Below, one piece after another: positions 1-8,454 of a stretch of DNA of 64,000 nt. The notes under the pieces were generated by a model that did no database searches, was not told the DNA's origin, and saw nothing but the letters and a program-made list of their open reading frames with translations. Location of the stretch: contig NZ_DJKE01000008.1 in assembly GCF_002434505.1 (NCBI RefSeq), positions 36,479-100,478 of the forward strand, given 5' to 3'. The position numbers were made by a program, and so were the translations under genes. This DNA is from Brevundimonas sp. UBA6550. Lineage in GTDB: Bacteria > Pseudomonadota > Alphaproteobacteria > Caulobacterales > Caulobacteraceae. Position 1 is the first letter of the stretch; every line of letters starts with the position of its first letter.

Positions 1-786
1 GTGGGCGGCGCCGTCGCGGCCGCCCGCGCGCCCTCGCCATCGACCCCGCCGCCCCAGCCGCGCCGGTCGGGAAAGCCGCTGATCGTCATCGACGCGGGCC
101 ATGGCGGCAACGATCCCGGCGCGAGCGGGGCCGGCGCGCGCGAAAAGACCGTCACCCTGGCCGCCGCCCTGGCGCTGAAAAGCGAGCTGGAGCGGACCGG
201 GCGGTATCGCGTGCGGCTGACGCGCGAGGACGACCGCTATGTCGATCTGTATCGTCGCGTGGCCATCGCGCGCCAGGCGGACGCGGACCTGTTCATCTCT
301 TTGCACGCCGACGCCGGCGCCGATCCCGCCCTGCGCGGGGCCAGCGTCTATACCCTGTCCGAACAGGGGGCGGGTCGGGCGGTGCGAGAGTTCACGCGCG
401 GCGACAACTGGCACCGCGAGCTGCATCTGCCGGGGCGCGATCCGTCGGTGGACCGCATCCTGCTGGACATGACCCAACGCGCGACGCAGAACCGATCGGC
501 CCAGTTCGCGCGGGTTCTGCTGACCCATCTGGAAGGCTCCGAGACGCCGCTGCTGCGCCGCAGCCACCGCGACGCCGGCCTGGCCGTGCTGCTGGCGCCC
601 GACGTGCCGGCGGTGCTGCTGGAGATGGGCTTCATCACCAATCCCGAGGACGAGCGGATGCTGACCGACGAGCGCGCCCGCCGTCGATTGATGAAGACGG
701 TCGCGGATGGCATCGACCGTTATTTCCGCGAGCCGGCCGCGCCGATGATGACCGCTTCGAACGGTCTGGCCGCCGGGCAACCCTGA
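1..786 (+). CDS. N-acetylmuramoyl-L-alanine amidase (Amidase_3), 5' end cut by window
   Basis: Zinc-dependent peptidoglycan amidase that would cleave between N-acetylmuramic acid and the stem-peptide L-alanine in the periplasm, typically during daughter-cell separation. The visible 261 residues hold the whole catalytic domain. The expected ligands can be read: His in IDAGHGG (about residue 34), Glu in AREKT (about 48), His in ISLHAD (about 103) and the catalytic Glu in LLEMGFITN near the end. The frame is open at base 1 and the first residues are Ala/Pro-rich linker, so the real start with signal peptide and probably an AMIN domain lies upstream. AmiC is the likely ortholog, but that part is out of view. 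Confidence 0.9.
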   Translation: MGGAVAAARAPSPSTPPPQPRRSGKPLIVIDAGHGGNDPGASGAGAREKTVTLAAALALKSELERTGRYRVRLTREDDRYVDLYRRVAIARQADADLFISLHADAGADPALRGASVYTLSEQGAGRAVREFTRGDNWHRELHLPGRDPSVDRILLDMTQRATQNRSAQFARVLLTHLEGSETPLLRRSHRDAGLAVLLAPDVPAVLLEMGFITNPEDERMLTDERARRRLMKTVADGIDRYFREPAAPMMTASNGLAAGQP

Positions 787-796
787 TCCTCGCAAC

Positions 797-817
797 CAAC
801 CGGCGTCCGGCCGGTTG
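797..817. repeat. Hairpin just upstream of the SDR gene
   Basis: CAACCGGC and GCCGGTTG form a perfect 8-bp stem around a 5-nt loop in the 39 bases between the amidase stop and the SDR start. There is no T-run, so it is not a standard intrinsic terminator. It could be a processing or stalling structure between the two genes, or chance in GC-rich DNA. Confidence 0.4.
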
Positions 818-825
818 TGAGGCCC

Positions 826-1503
826 ATGAAGAAAGCCATCGTCACGGGCGGATCCGGCCTGATCGGATCGGGATTATGCCAGGCCCTGTCGGATCAAGGA
901 TGGGACGTCGCCTCGTTCGACCTGAAACCGGGCGAGGGCGCGGCGCGCCACGTCGACTGCGATCTGGGCGACGAGGCCTCGGTCGCGCGGGCCTTCGAGA
1001 CGCTGGGCTGGTCCGAGCTTGATCTGCTGGTCAACAACGGCGGGGTCGCCGATCCCGTCAATGGGCCGCTGGCCGATCTGTCGCTAGCCGACTGGCGAAA
1101 AGTGGTCGACAGCCACCTGACCGGCGCCTTTCTGATGTGCCGATCCGCCATCCCCTTGCTCAGGGACGGCGGCTCCATCGTCAACATGGTTTCCACCCGC
1201 GCCTTCATGTCCGAACCCGAGACCGAAGCCTATGCGGCGTCGAAAGGCGCTCTCGTCGCCCTGACCCATGCGCTGGCGATCAGCCTGGGGCCCAGGATCC
1301 GGGTGAACGCCATCGCGCCGGGCTGGATTTCCGATGGCGAAGGCCTGCGGCCGGTCGATCACGATCAGCACCCGGTCGGCCGCGTCGGCCGCCCCGCCGA
1401 CGTCGCCCAGGCCGTCTTGTATCTGGCCGAGGCCGACTTCGTGACGGGGCAGGTGCTGACGGTGGACGGCGGAATGAGCCGCAAGATGATCTACGCGGAG
1501 TGA
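826..1503 (+). CDS. SDR family NAD(P)-dependent oxidoreductase
   Basis: Short-chain dehydrogenase/reductase of 225 residues. The Rossmann glycine motif TGGSGLIG is at residues 6-13, followed by the NNGG structural motif, the catalytic Ser in VNMVSTRAF and the YxxxK pair in YAASKGAL. The C-terminus carries the usual VDGGM. The substrate cannot be told from sequence. An in-frame GTG at 817 would add three residues. ATG 826 is preferred because it gives the standard SDR N-terminus and follows GAGG. An 8-bp hairpin (797-804 with 810-817, 5-nt loop) sits directly before the start. Confidence 0.88.
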   Translation: MKKAIVTGGSGLIGSGLCQALSDQGWDVASFDLKPGEGAARHVDCDLGDEASVARAFETLGWSELDLLVNNGGVADPVNGPLADLSLADWRKVVDSHLTGAFLMCRSAIPLLRDGGSIVNMVSTRAFMSEPETEAYAASKGALVALTHALAISLGPRIRVNAIAPGWISDGEGLRPVDHDQHPVGRVGRPADVAQAVLYLAEADFVTGQVLTVDGGMSRKMIYAE

Positions 1504-1575
1504 CACCGCGACCGCTTGCCGTTGTCGCCTCGATTGTGCCAGTGATGGCCACAGGTTGGGGCAAAGGGGATGGCC

Positions 1576-2139
1576 ATGATCCAGATTTTCGCCGCGATTG
1601 CGCTTCTGTCTGTGCCGGACGCGCCGTCGGCGACGGGAGCCTGTGCTTGGTCGCGCCTGCCGGAGGCGGAGCAGCAGGCGGTGATGACCGCCTATGACCG
1701 CGGCATGTCGCAAGGGATGCGCGCCCTGTCGCAACGCGGCGCCGACCTTCTGGCGATCTCACAGGACTGTACGGGCCGATCTGATTTGCCGCCGCGCTGG
1801 ATACATGCCGCGATTGCGTCCCATGTGATCCAACTGGGAGCTTCGGCGCGGGTCGAACGCGAAAAGGGTTTGAGCAGGGCGCGCCTGGATCGGGCTTGGG
1901 ATGAGGCCAGCGAGGCCGCCCGGAGTTGCGTCTTCAATAACGCCGCCAAACCGTTCGGCATCGAAGGACCGGCCTGCCCTGATCAACGCGCGGGGACGAC
2001 CTTTCTGGCGTCTCTCGGCCTATCGACGGTGAACCGGGCGGATCGCGTCGCGGCGGAACAGGCGCTGATCTATATGAACGCCAAGGCCCAGCAAATGATC
2101 GCGGATCAACTGATCTCCAAGGCGCCGGTCAGGCCCTAA
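1576..2139 (+). CDS. Secreted protein of unknown function
   Basis: A 187-residue protein that I do not recognise. It begins with a short hydrophobic segment (IFAAIALLSV) that looks like a Sec signal, and the mature part is helical with three spread cysteines. ATG 1576 is chosen over ATG 1570 because AAAGGGG sits about 6 nt before 1576 but touches 1570. It is followed convergently by the J-domain gene, and the two stop codons overlap by four bases. No catalytic motif is visible. Confidence 0.6.
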   Translation: MIQIFAAIALLSVPDAPSATGACAWSRLPEAEQQAVMTAYDRGMSQGMRALSQRGADLLAISQDCTGRSDLPPRWIHAAIASHVIQLGASARVEREKGLSRARLDRAWDEASEAARSCVFNNAAKPFGIEGPACPDQRAGTTFLASLGLSTVNRADRVAAEQALIYMNAKAQQMIADQLISKAPVRP

Positions 2140-2804
2140 GCCAGGCCGGCCTTCTTCAGCGTCTTCCAGGCCTTGATGACGCGCTGCAGCTTGGCCTCGG
2201 CGCCGCGGTCGCCGCCGTTGGTGTCCGGGTGGAAGCGTTTCAGCATCTCGTGATAGCTGGCCTTCACCTTGGCCTTGTCGGCGCCGGGGTCCAGGCCCAG
2301 GTCGGCGAGAGCCGCGCGTTCCAACTTGCCCACGCGGCGATCCTCGGTCGGGGACTGCGGCGCCTGATCGCCCTTGCGGCCGAACAGGCCGAAGCTGTCG
2401 CGCCACGAGCCGGCGCCGGTGGTGTTGGACGTGCCCATCTTGGAGGCGAAGGCGGCGGCCTCGCGCGTGAACTTGCCGGCCTTCATCTCCCAGGTCGGGC
2501 GGCCGCCGGTCATGGCTTCGTTCTCCTGGGCGGCGCGGACCTCGCCCTCGCTCATGCCGGCGTAGAAGTTCCAGCCCTTGTTGTATTCGCCGGCGTGGGG
2601 CTGACAGAATTCGTAGAAGTCGTTCAGCCGGTCGCGCGACTTGGGGGCCTTGGCGGTCGCGGCCTTGCGGCAGTCGGGCCATTGGCACGGCTTTTCGCCG
2701 GGCTTGAGGTGAAGGACGTCGGCCTTGGCCGCCTCTTCCTCGGGCTTCGGCGGCTTCACGCGGATGTCGGTGAAGCGCGGCTTGTATTGAAAGGAGGCGG
2801 ACAT
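2136..2804 (-). CDS. J-domain (DnaJ-like) protein
   Basis: A 222-residue protein with the J domain at the extreme C-terminus (about residues 160-222). The Hsp70-stimulating HPD tripeptide is visible in KRFHPDTNG. The N-terminal part has a cysteine cluster (CQWPDCRKA and a later Cys-His) and no G/F region or zinc finger of classical DnaJ. It is therefore a specialised co-chaperone of the type common in Alphaproteobacteria, presumably recruiting DnaK to a particular client. The start at 2804 (MSASFQYKPRF) is preferred over a 100-codon upstream extension that would run across the divergent bolA gene. Confidence 0.88.
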   Translation of the reverse strand: MSASFQYKPRFTDIRVKPPKPEEEAAKADVLHLKPGEKPCQWPDCRKAATAKAPKSRDRLNDFYEFCQPHAGEYNKGWNFYAGMSEGEVRAAQENEAMTGGRPTWEMKAGKFTREAAAFASKMGTSNTTGAGSWRDSFGLFGRKGDQAPQSPTEDRRVGKLERAALADLGLDPGADKAKVKASYHEMLKRFHPDTNGGDRGAEAKLQRVIKAWKTLKKAGLA

Positions 2805-2849
2805 CAGCCGAAGTGTAGGGCCGAATTGGACGGCATCAAGGAATCGATC

Positions 2850-3173
2850 ATGTCGGAAGGCCCGGTCGCGGCAATTATTCGTGCAAAACTGACGGAGGGC
2901 CTGGCCCCCCGGCGGCTGGAGATCGAGGATGACAGCTGGCGGCACGCCGGCCATCACCACGAGGGCGGGATGGACGCCAAGCCTGGCGGAGAGAGCCATT
3001 TCAATCTGGTGATCGTGTCCGAGACTTTCCAGGGGCAGTCGCGCGTGGCGCGCCAGCGCGCGGTCAATGCGCTGCTGAAGACCGAACTGGCCGGGCCGGT
3101 CCACGCCCTGTCGATCAAGGCCCTGACGCCGGACGAGGCTGGGGAAGAAAAAACAACGTTCACATCGTCTTAG
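2850..3173 (+). CDS. bolA: BolA family protein
   Basis: A 107-residue protein with the BolA/IbaG fold: an early RLEIEDDS segment, the conserved HxGHH-type stretch (RHAGHHHEG) and the helix-turn region VARQRAVNALLKTEL. BolA proteins pair with monothiol glutaredoxins in Fe-S and iron signalling, and some bind DNA. It is divergent from the J-domain gene with 45 bp between start codons. The C-terminal tail after ALTPDE is short and not conserved in the family. Confidence 0.9.
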   Translation: MSEGPVAAIIRAKLTEGLAPRRLEIEDDSWRHAGHHHEGGMDAKPGGESHFNLVIVSETFQGQSRVARQRAVNALLKTELAGPVHALSIKALTPDEAGEEKTTFTSS

Positions 3174-3223
3174 AACCTTCGTCTTAGCGTCACGCGACCA
3201 AACAGAAGGTGGGGCTCTGGGCT

Positions 3224-5044
3224 ATGGTGGAATCGGACGGCGTAGCGAAGGCTTTGCCAGGCGATCAGCGCGCCGGGGATGCGTCCCAGGCGCTAACGGC
3301 CATCCTGCAGACGCAGTACCTGCGCTATATGATCATCGCCTCCTGGGCCGTGGGGCTGCTGGGGACGGTGGGCTGGCTGCCGGCCGCCCTCTGGTTCGGT
3401 GTGACGCTGGCCGCGGGATCGCTGCGCGGCCTGGTGGAGAAACGACTGAGCCATCGTGTGGAAGCCGGCTGGGGCATGGTGTTCCCGATCGTGGCGACCG
3501 CGACCACCGGCGCCTGGGCGACCGCGCCCCTGCTGGCGTGGTTCTCGTCGGCGGAATTCGGCCGTCCCCTGGCCTTGGCGCTGATCATTTCCGGCTATGT
3601 GCTGGTCTTTGCGCAGTTGCGCAGTTCGCCGCGTCAGGCCCTCATCATCTCCTCGCCCTACGGTGCGGCGGCGGCGGTCATTCTCGGCAGCCTTTGGGGC
3701 GGCGACGAGTTCTGGTCCATGCTGGCGGTGGTGCCGTTCACGGCCGCCGGCCTGTTTGTCCTGGTCACCATGACCCTGTTGCGCGAAGAGCGGATACGGG
3801 TGTTCCAATCCCATCAGGCGCATCTGATCGAAGAGTTGGAAGCCGCGCGCGACAAGGCCAACGCCGCCAATGACGCCAAGTCCAACTTCCTCGGCGTGAT
3901 CTCCCACGAACTGCGCACGCCGATGAACGGGGTGCTGGGCGCCGCCCAACTGCTGGGCGCCACGCGGCTGGAGACGACGCAGCGGGAGTATCTGTCGATC
4001 ATCCGCAACTCGGGCGACAATCTGCTGTCGCTGCTGAACGACATCCTCGACATGACCAAGATCGAGGCGGGCAAGATGAACTTCGAGGTCGTCGATATCT
4101 CGATCGACAGCCTGCACAAGCGCATCACCGGCCCGTTCGAGGCCCAGGCCGAGGCCAAGGGGCTGGAGTTCGTCTCCACCTTCGAAGGCGAGATGCCGAC
4201 CGTGGTGCGCGGCGACCCCTTGCGGGTCTGCCAGGTGGTGCAGAACCTGTTGTCCAACGCCGTCAAATTCACCGAGGCCGGCCGCATCCTCTACACCGTG
4301 CGGGCGCAGCGGATTTCGGATCAGCGCGTGCGGTTCCAGTTCGTCGTTCAGGACAGCGGGGCGGGGATCGCCTCGGCCGATCTGGAGCGGCTGTTCCTCC
4401 CGTTCACCCAGGTCGACAGCTCGTCCACGCGCCGGTTCGGCGGCACGGGCCTGGGCCTGACCATCGCGCGGCGCATGGCCAACATCATGGGCGGGGACAT
4501 CACCGTCACCTCCAAACTGGCCGAGGGATCGCGCTTCACCCTGGAGATCGAGGCCGAGGTGGTGGAATGGGCCAAGCCGGTGCTGGCCGAAGAGGTCCAT
4601 GCCGAGATCGAGGGCGGGGAATCGCTGCGGGTGCTGGTGGTCGAGGACCATCCGGTCAATCGCATGATCCTGGAGGCGTGGATGAGCTCGGCCAGCCATG
4701 TCACCGCCACGGCCGAAAACGGTCAGATCGCCATCGACAGCGCCGCCAGCCAGCCGTTCGACCTGATCATCATGGACGTCAACATGCCGGTGATGGATGG
4801 ATTGAGCGCGACGCGCCTGATCCGTGAAGGCGGCGGTCTGAACGCCGACACGCCCATTGTCGTGCTGTCCGCCTCGGCGCGGTCGGAGGATCATGAGGCG
4901 GGCCTGAACGCCGGGGCGGACGCCTATCTGAACAAACCCATCGACTTCAGCGCCCTGGCCCTGCTGATGGGCCGGGTAAGCGGGGGACGCGAGGCTGTCG
5001 CGCAGACGTTCAAGCCGCCGTCCGAGACCTCGGCCGCCGCCTGA
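3224..5044 (+). CDS. Hybrid sensor histidine kinase/response regulator
   Basis: Membrane-bound hybrid kinase of 606 residues. It has about six hydrophobic segments in the first 190 residues, then a short coiled coil (HLIEELEAARDKA) and a HisKA domain with the phospho-accepting His at about residue 228 in SHELRTPMNG. An HATPase_c domain follows with the N box (QNLLSNAVKFT) and the glycine motifs around GTGLGLTIARR. The C-terminal receiver has Asp518 in IIMDVNMPVMDG and Lys in LNKPID. There is no separate periplasmic sensor. A GTG at 3209 is in frame, but AGAAGGTGGGG stands at a better distance from ATG 3224. The output partner is not in the window. Confidence 0.9.
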   Translation: MVESDGVAKALPGDQRAGDASQALTAILQTQYLRYMIIASWAVGLLGTVGWLPAALWFGVTLAAGSLRGLVEKRLSHRVEAGWGMVFPIVATATTGAWATAPLLAWFSSAEFGRPLALALIISGYVLVFAQLRSSPRQALIISSPYGAAAAVILGSLWGGDEFWSMLAVVPFTAAGLFVLVTMTLLREERIRVFQSHQAHLIEELEAARDKANAANDAKSNFLGVISHELRTPMNGVLGAAQLLGATRLETTQREYLSIIRNSGDNLLSLLNDILDMTKIEAGKMNFEVVDISIDSLHKRITGPFEAQAEAKGLEFVSTFEGEMPTVVRGDPLRVCQVVQNLLSNAVKFTEAGRILYTVRAQRISDQRVRFQFVVQDSGAGIASADLERLFLPFTQVDSSSTRRFGGTGLGLTIARRMANIMGGDITVTSKLAEGSRFTLEIEAEVVEWAKPVLAEEVHAEIEGGESLRVLVVEDHPVNRMILEAWMSSASHVTATAENGQIAIDSAASQPFDLIIMDVNMPVMDGLSATRLIREGGGLNADTPIVVLSASARSEDHEAGLNAGADAYLNKPIDFSALALLMGRVSGGREAVAQTFKPPSETSAAA

Positions 5045-5179
5045 CGCGCGAAGGAATGCGGCCGGGACTTGGCCGCGCGATGAACCTCGACCGAACGGCG
5101 CGGTTCAGACTGACCTCAGGCCGGAGCCTCCATAAGGGCGAGACGTCGAATCGTTTCGGCCGCAGATGGAGACACGACC

Positions 5180-5677
5180 ATGAGAAAGACCCTCACCGCC
5201 GCGATCGCTGCAGTCATGGCCGCCGGCGCACTGGGTGCCGCAGGCGCGGCCTCGGCCCAGCCCATGCCGCCGCACGGGCCGCATGGCCCCGCCGCGCGCC
5301 ACGGTCCCGGCCCGGATCACCGCGACTTCCGTCGCGAGCAGCGCCACGAGCGCCGCGACTTCCGCCATGAGCAACGCCGCGAACGCCACGCCTATCGCGA
5401 GGAGCAGCGCGCCTATGCCCGCTGGCAGCAGGCGCAGCGCCGCTATCACGCCCCGCGCTATGTGCCGCCGCGCGGCTACGAGGTCCGGTCGTGGCGATAC
5501 GGCCAGCGGATGCCGTCCTACTACCGCACCAACGACTATGTGGTGCGCGACTACGGCCGCTACGGTCTGCGTGCGCCGCCCCACGGCTATCAATATGTCC
5601 GCAGCGGCAACGACGTCGTGCTGGCAGCCGTGGCGGGCGGTTTGATCACCGCCGTGATCGCGGGCCTGTTCAACTAA
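5180..5677 (+). CDS. RcnB family periplasmic protein
   Basis: A 165-residue exported protein. A clear signal peptide ends at ASAQP. A long Arg/His/Glu-rich helix with repeated RREQRHERRDFRHEQ units follows. The C-terminal RcnB-like domain has a YxxPRGYEVRSW segment, a YRTNDYVVRDY segment and a closing hydrophobic stretch. RcnB in E. coli modulates nickel/cobalt efflux, but many alphaproteobacterial members sit alone, as here, and metal specificity cannot be inferred. An intrinsic terminator follows at 5698-5728. Confidence 0.8.
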   Translation: MRKTLTAAIAAVMAAGALGAAGAASAQPMPPHGPHGPAARHGPGPDHRDFRREQRHERRDFRHEQRRERHAYREEQRAYARWQQAQRRYHAPRYVPPRGYEVRSWRYGQRMPSYYRTNDYVVRDYGRYGLRAPPHGYQYVRSGNDVVLAAVAGGLITAVIAGLFN

Positions 5678-5697
5678 GCGACCGCATCGGCGAGAAG

Positions 5698-5728
5698 CGC
5701 CCCGGAGGGAAACCTCCGGGGCGTTTTT
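5698..5728 (+). terminator. Rho-independent terminator after the RcnB-like gene
   Basis: A perfect 11-bp GC-rich stem (5698-5708 with 5713-5723) around a GAAA tetraloop, followed at once by TTTTT. It sits 21 bases after the stop of the RcnB-like gene and ahead of the ligase gene. Confidence 0.93.
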
Positions 5729-5775
5729 CGTTTGGAACCAGCGGCGACGGTTGGCGCGCCTGGACAGGGATGGAA

Positions 5776-7464
5776 ATGCGCGCCTTCGCCGAGCTTCTGG
5801 ATCGCCTGTCCCTGACGGCGTCGCGCAACGCCAAACTGGTGCTGGTGCGCGACTATCTGCGGGCGACGCCCGACCCGGATCGGGGCTGGGCGCTGGCGGC
5901 CCTGACCGGCGACCTGACCTTCGACGCCGCCAAGCCGGCCATGATCCGAAAGGCGGTGGAGGGGCGGGTGGACAGCGTGCTGTTCGGCTGGTCCTACGAC
6001 TATGTGGGCGATCTGGCCGAGACGGTCGCCCTGATCTGGCCCGTGACGCCGGACCGCCGCCCGAACCGCGAACCGGAACTGGCCGAGGTGGTCGAGGCCC
6101 TGCGCACCGCCAGCCGGGCCGAGGTGCGGGGTCTGCTGGAAAACTGGCTGGACGCGCTGGAGCCCAAGGGGCGGTGGGCGCTGCTGAAGCTGATGACGGG
6201 GGCCTTGCGCGTGGGTCTGTCGGCGCGGCTGGCCAAGACGGCGGCGGCGATGATGCGTCCCGACGTCGCGCCCGCGCCGCCATCGCCGGACGGCGACGAA
6301 GGCGAGACGATGCTGGAGGCCCTGGACGCCTCGGCCATAGAGGAGGTCTGGCACGCGGTGGAGCCGCCCTATGCCGACCTGTTCGCCTGGCTGGAGGGGC
6401 GGGCCGAGCGGCCCAGCCCCGATGCGCCCGGTCGGTTCCGGCCCGTCATGCTGGCGGTGGCCATCGACGAGGCGGTGGATCTGCCCAAACTGTCGCCCGC
6501 CGATTACGCCGCCGAGTGGAAGTGGGACGGCATCCGCGTTCAGGCCGTGCTGGAGGGCGAGGTGCGAAAACTCTATTCCCGCACCGGCGACGAGATTTCG
6601 GCGGCCTTTCCCGATGTGATGGACGCCCTGGCGTTCGAGGGCGCCATAGACGGCGAACTGATCGTCTGGCGCGAGGGGGCGGTGGCGCCGTTCGGCGATC
6701 TGCAGCAGCGGCTGAACCGCAAGACGGTGGACGCCAAGGCGATGCAGTCCTTTCCGGCGGCGGTGGTGGCCTATGATCTGCTGGCCCAGGACGGCGAGGA
6801 CCTTCGCAGCCTGCCGCTGCGCCAGCGTCGCGCGCGGCTGGAGACGCTGGTGGCCGACCATGCGGGCGGGCGGCTGCATCTGTCGCCCCTGGTCGACTAT
6901 GCCGACTGGGAAGAACTGGCGCGGCTGAGAGCCGATCCGCCGGTGGGAGCGGCGGCCGAGGGGCTGATGCTGAAACGCTGGGACAGCGCCTATCTGGCCG
7001 GGCGGCCCAAGGGGCCGTGGTTCAAGTGGAAGCGCGATCCGCACGTCATCGACGCGGTGCTGATGTACGCCCAGCGCGGGCACGGCAAGCGATCCAGCTT
7101 CTATTCCGACTACACCTTCGGCGTCTGGACCGAGGAGGGGGCGCTGACGCCGGTCGGAAAGGCCTATTTCGGCTTCACCGACGAGGAGTTGAAGCAGTTG
7201 GACAAGTTCGTGCGCGACCACACGATCGACCGTTTCGGACCCGTGCGGTCGGTGCGGGCGGAACGGGATTTCGGCCTGGTGCTGGAGATCGCCTTCGAGG
7301 GGCTGAATCGCTCGACCCGGCACAAGTCGGGCGTGGCCATGCGGTTTCCGCGCGTCAGCCGCATCCGCTGGGACAAGCCCGCCCGAGAGGCCGACACCCT
7401 GGCCAATGTGATGGACCTGCTGGACGCCATAGAAAGCGGCGGCGGACGCATCGCCAAGGCTTGA
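5776..7464 (+). CDS. ATP-dependent DNA ligase, damage-response type
   Basis: Ligase of about 562 residues belonging to the stand-alone bacterial ATP-dependent ligases (TIGR04120-type, called cisplatin damage response ligase). It has an N-terminal helical domain with RNAKLVLVRDYLR, the adenylation domain with nucleotidyl-lysine Lys249 in EWKWDGIR, motif III (GAIDGELIVW) and motif V (LKRWDSAYLAGRPKGPWFKWKR), then an OB-fold. It seals nicks using ATP, separately from NAD-dependent LigA. ATG 5770 is possible. ATG 5776 matches the MRAFAELL-type start usual for the family. The ligase-associated helicase, exonuclease and metallo-beta-lactamase genes that often accompany it are not adjacent. Confidence 0.92.
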   Translation: MRAFAELLDRLSLTASRNAKLVLVRDYLRATPDPDRGWALAALTGDLTFDAAKPAMIRKAVEGRVDSVLFGWSYDYVGDLAETVALIWPVTPDRRPNREPELAEVVEALRTASRAEVRGLLENWLDALEPKGRWALLKLMTGALRVGLSARLAKTAAAMMRPDVAPAPPSPDGDEGETMLEALDASAIEEVWHAVEPPYADLFAWLEGRAERPSPDAPGRFRPVMLAVAIDEAVDLPKLSPADYAAEWKWDGIRVQAVLEGEVRKLYSRTGDEISAAFPDVMDALAFEGAIDGELIVWREGAVAPFGDLQQRLNRKTVDAKAMQSFPAAVVAYDLLAQDGEDLRSLPLRQRRARLETLVADHAGGRLHLSPLVDYADWEELARLRADPPVGAAAEGLMLKRWDSAYLAGRPKGPWFKWKRDPHVIDAVLMYAQRGHGKRSSFYSDYTFGVWTEEGALTPVGKAYFGFTDEELKQLDKFVRDHTIDRFGPVRSVRAERDFGLVLEIAFEGLNRSTRHKSGVAMRFPRVSRIRWDKPAREADTLANVMDLLDAIESGGGRIAKA

Positions 7465-7530
7465 AAAGCGAAGCCTGAAAATCGCCCTTTCGGGGGTTCC
7501 AATCGGCGCGGCAGGCGTTAGACCCGGCCT

Positions 7531-8454
7531 ATGTCCAATACCGCAAGCCCCATCGCAGAAGCTGTAGCCGCAGGACGCCAGGCGGTCGCCGTGGACGCCG
7601 CCATGGTCGCCAAGTTGACGGATATGGCCGGCGATTTCGCGATCAATCTGACCATCGCCATCCTGATTTTCATCGCGACCCTGTTCGCGGCGAAATGGGC
7701 GTCCAGCGCGGCGCGCAAGACCCTGTCGCGGGTGCGGGGGTTCCGGCACGACCCGACGGTCCTCAGCTTCGCCGTGCAGGTGGTGCGGGTGGTGGTCATC
7801 ATCGTCGGCATGATCGCTGTGCTGCAGCGGCTGGGCGTGCAGACGACCTCGATCATCGCGGTGCTGGGCGCGGCGTCGCTGGCGGTCGGTCTGGCGTTGC
7901 AGGGCACGCTGTCGAACGTGGCGTCGGGGATCATGCTGCTGGTGCTGCGACCCTATCGCGTGGGCGATGTGGTGGACGTGGGCGGGATGTCGGGCACGGT
8001 GCAGCGGCTGGACCTGTTCACGACCCAGCTGTCGAACGCCAACAACCACAAGATCGTCATTCCGAACTCCAAGGTCCTGAGCGATTCTTTGACCAATCTG
8101 ACGGGGCAGCAGACGCGCCGGATCGAGATCCATTTCACCGTCGGCTATGGCGACGACCTGAACCAGGCGCGTCAGGTTCTGGCCGATGTCGCGGGCGGCC
8201 ACGACAAGGTGCTGCATGATCCCAAGCCGTGGACCGGCGTGACGGGCCTGCTGGACAGTTCGGTTCAGATCACCCTGCACGCCTGGGTCAAGGTCGGCGA
8301 CTGGTGGCAGACCCAGGCCGATCTGATGCAGGGCGGCAAGGAGGCGCTGGACGACGCCGGAATCGAGATTCCGTTCCCGCATCAGGTGGCCGTGCCCTAT
8401 GGCGACGCCGATCACCATTCCATCGACGCGCCGGTTGCGGGCAAGGTCGGCTGA
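7531..8454 (+). CDS. MscS family mechanosensitive ion channel
   Basis: Small-conductance mechanosensitive channel of 307 residues. It has three N-terminal hydrophobic segments, with the pore helix recognisable as the Ala/Gly-rich IIAVLGAASLAVGLALQGTLS. The beta domain (YRVGDVVDVGGMSGTVQRL, VIPNSKVLSDSLTN) and the C-terminal alpha/beta cage domain follow. It releases osmolytes under hypo-osmotic shock. The stop overlaps the start of the threonine aldolase by one base, so the two are probably co-translated without an obvious functional link. Confidence 0.92.
   Translation: MSNTASPIAEAVAAGRQAVAVDAAMVAKLTDMAGDFAINLTIAILIFIATLFAAKWASSAARKTLSRVRGFRHDPTVLSFAVQVVRVVVIIVGMIAVLQRLGVQTTSIIAVLGAASLAVGLALQGTLSNVASGIMLLVLRPYRVGDVVDVGGMSGTVQRLDLFTTQLSNANNHKIVIPNSKVLSDSLTNLTGQQTRRIEIHFTVGYGDDLNQARQVLADVAGGHDKVLHDPKPWTGVTGLLDSSVQITLHAWVKVGDWWQTQADLMQGGKEALDDAGIEIPFPHQVAVPYGDADHHSIDAPVAGKVG

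Noticed and set aside
3293..4894. 533-codon open frame on the minus strand
   Set aside because: Antisense to the hybrid histidine kinase, which has all catalytic residues.
5674..8418. 914-codon open frame on the minus strand
   Set aside because: It lies entirely over the ligase and MscS genes, which have intact family motifs. Its protein is His/Arg/Gln-rich low-complexity translation typical of an antisense frame in GC-rich DNA.
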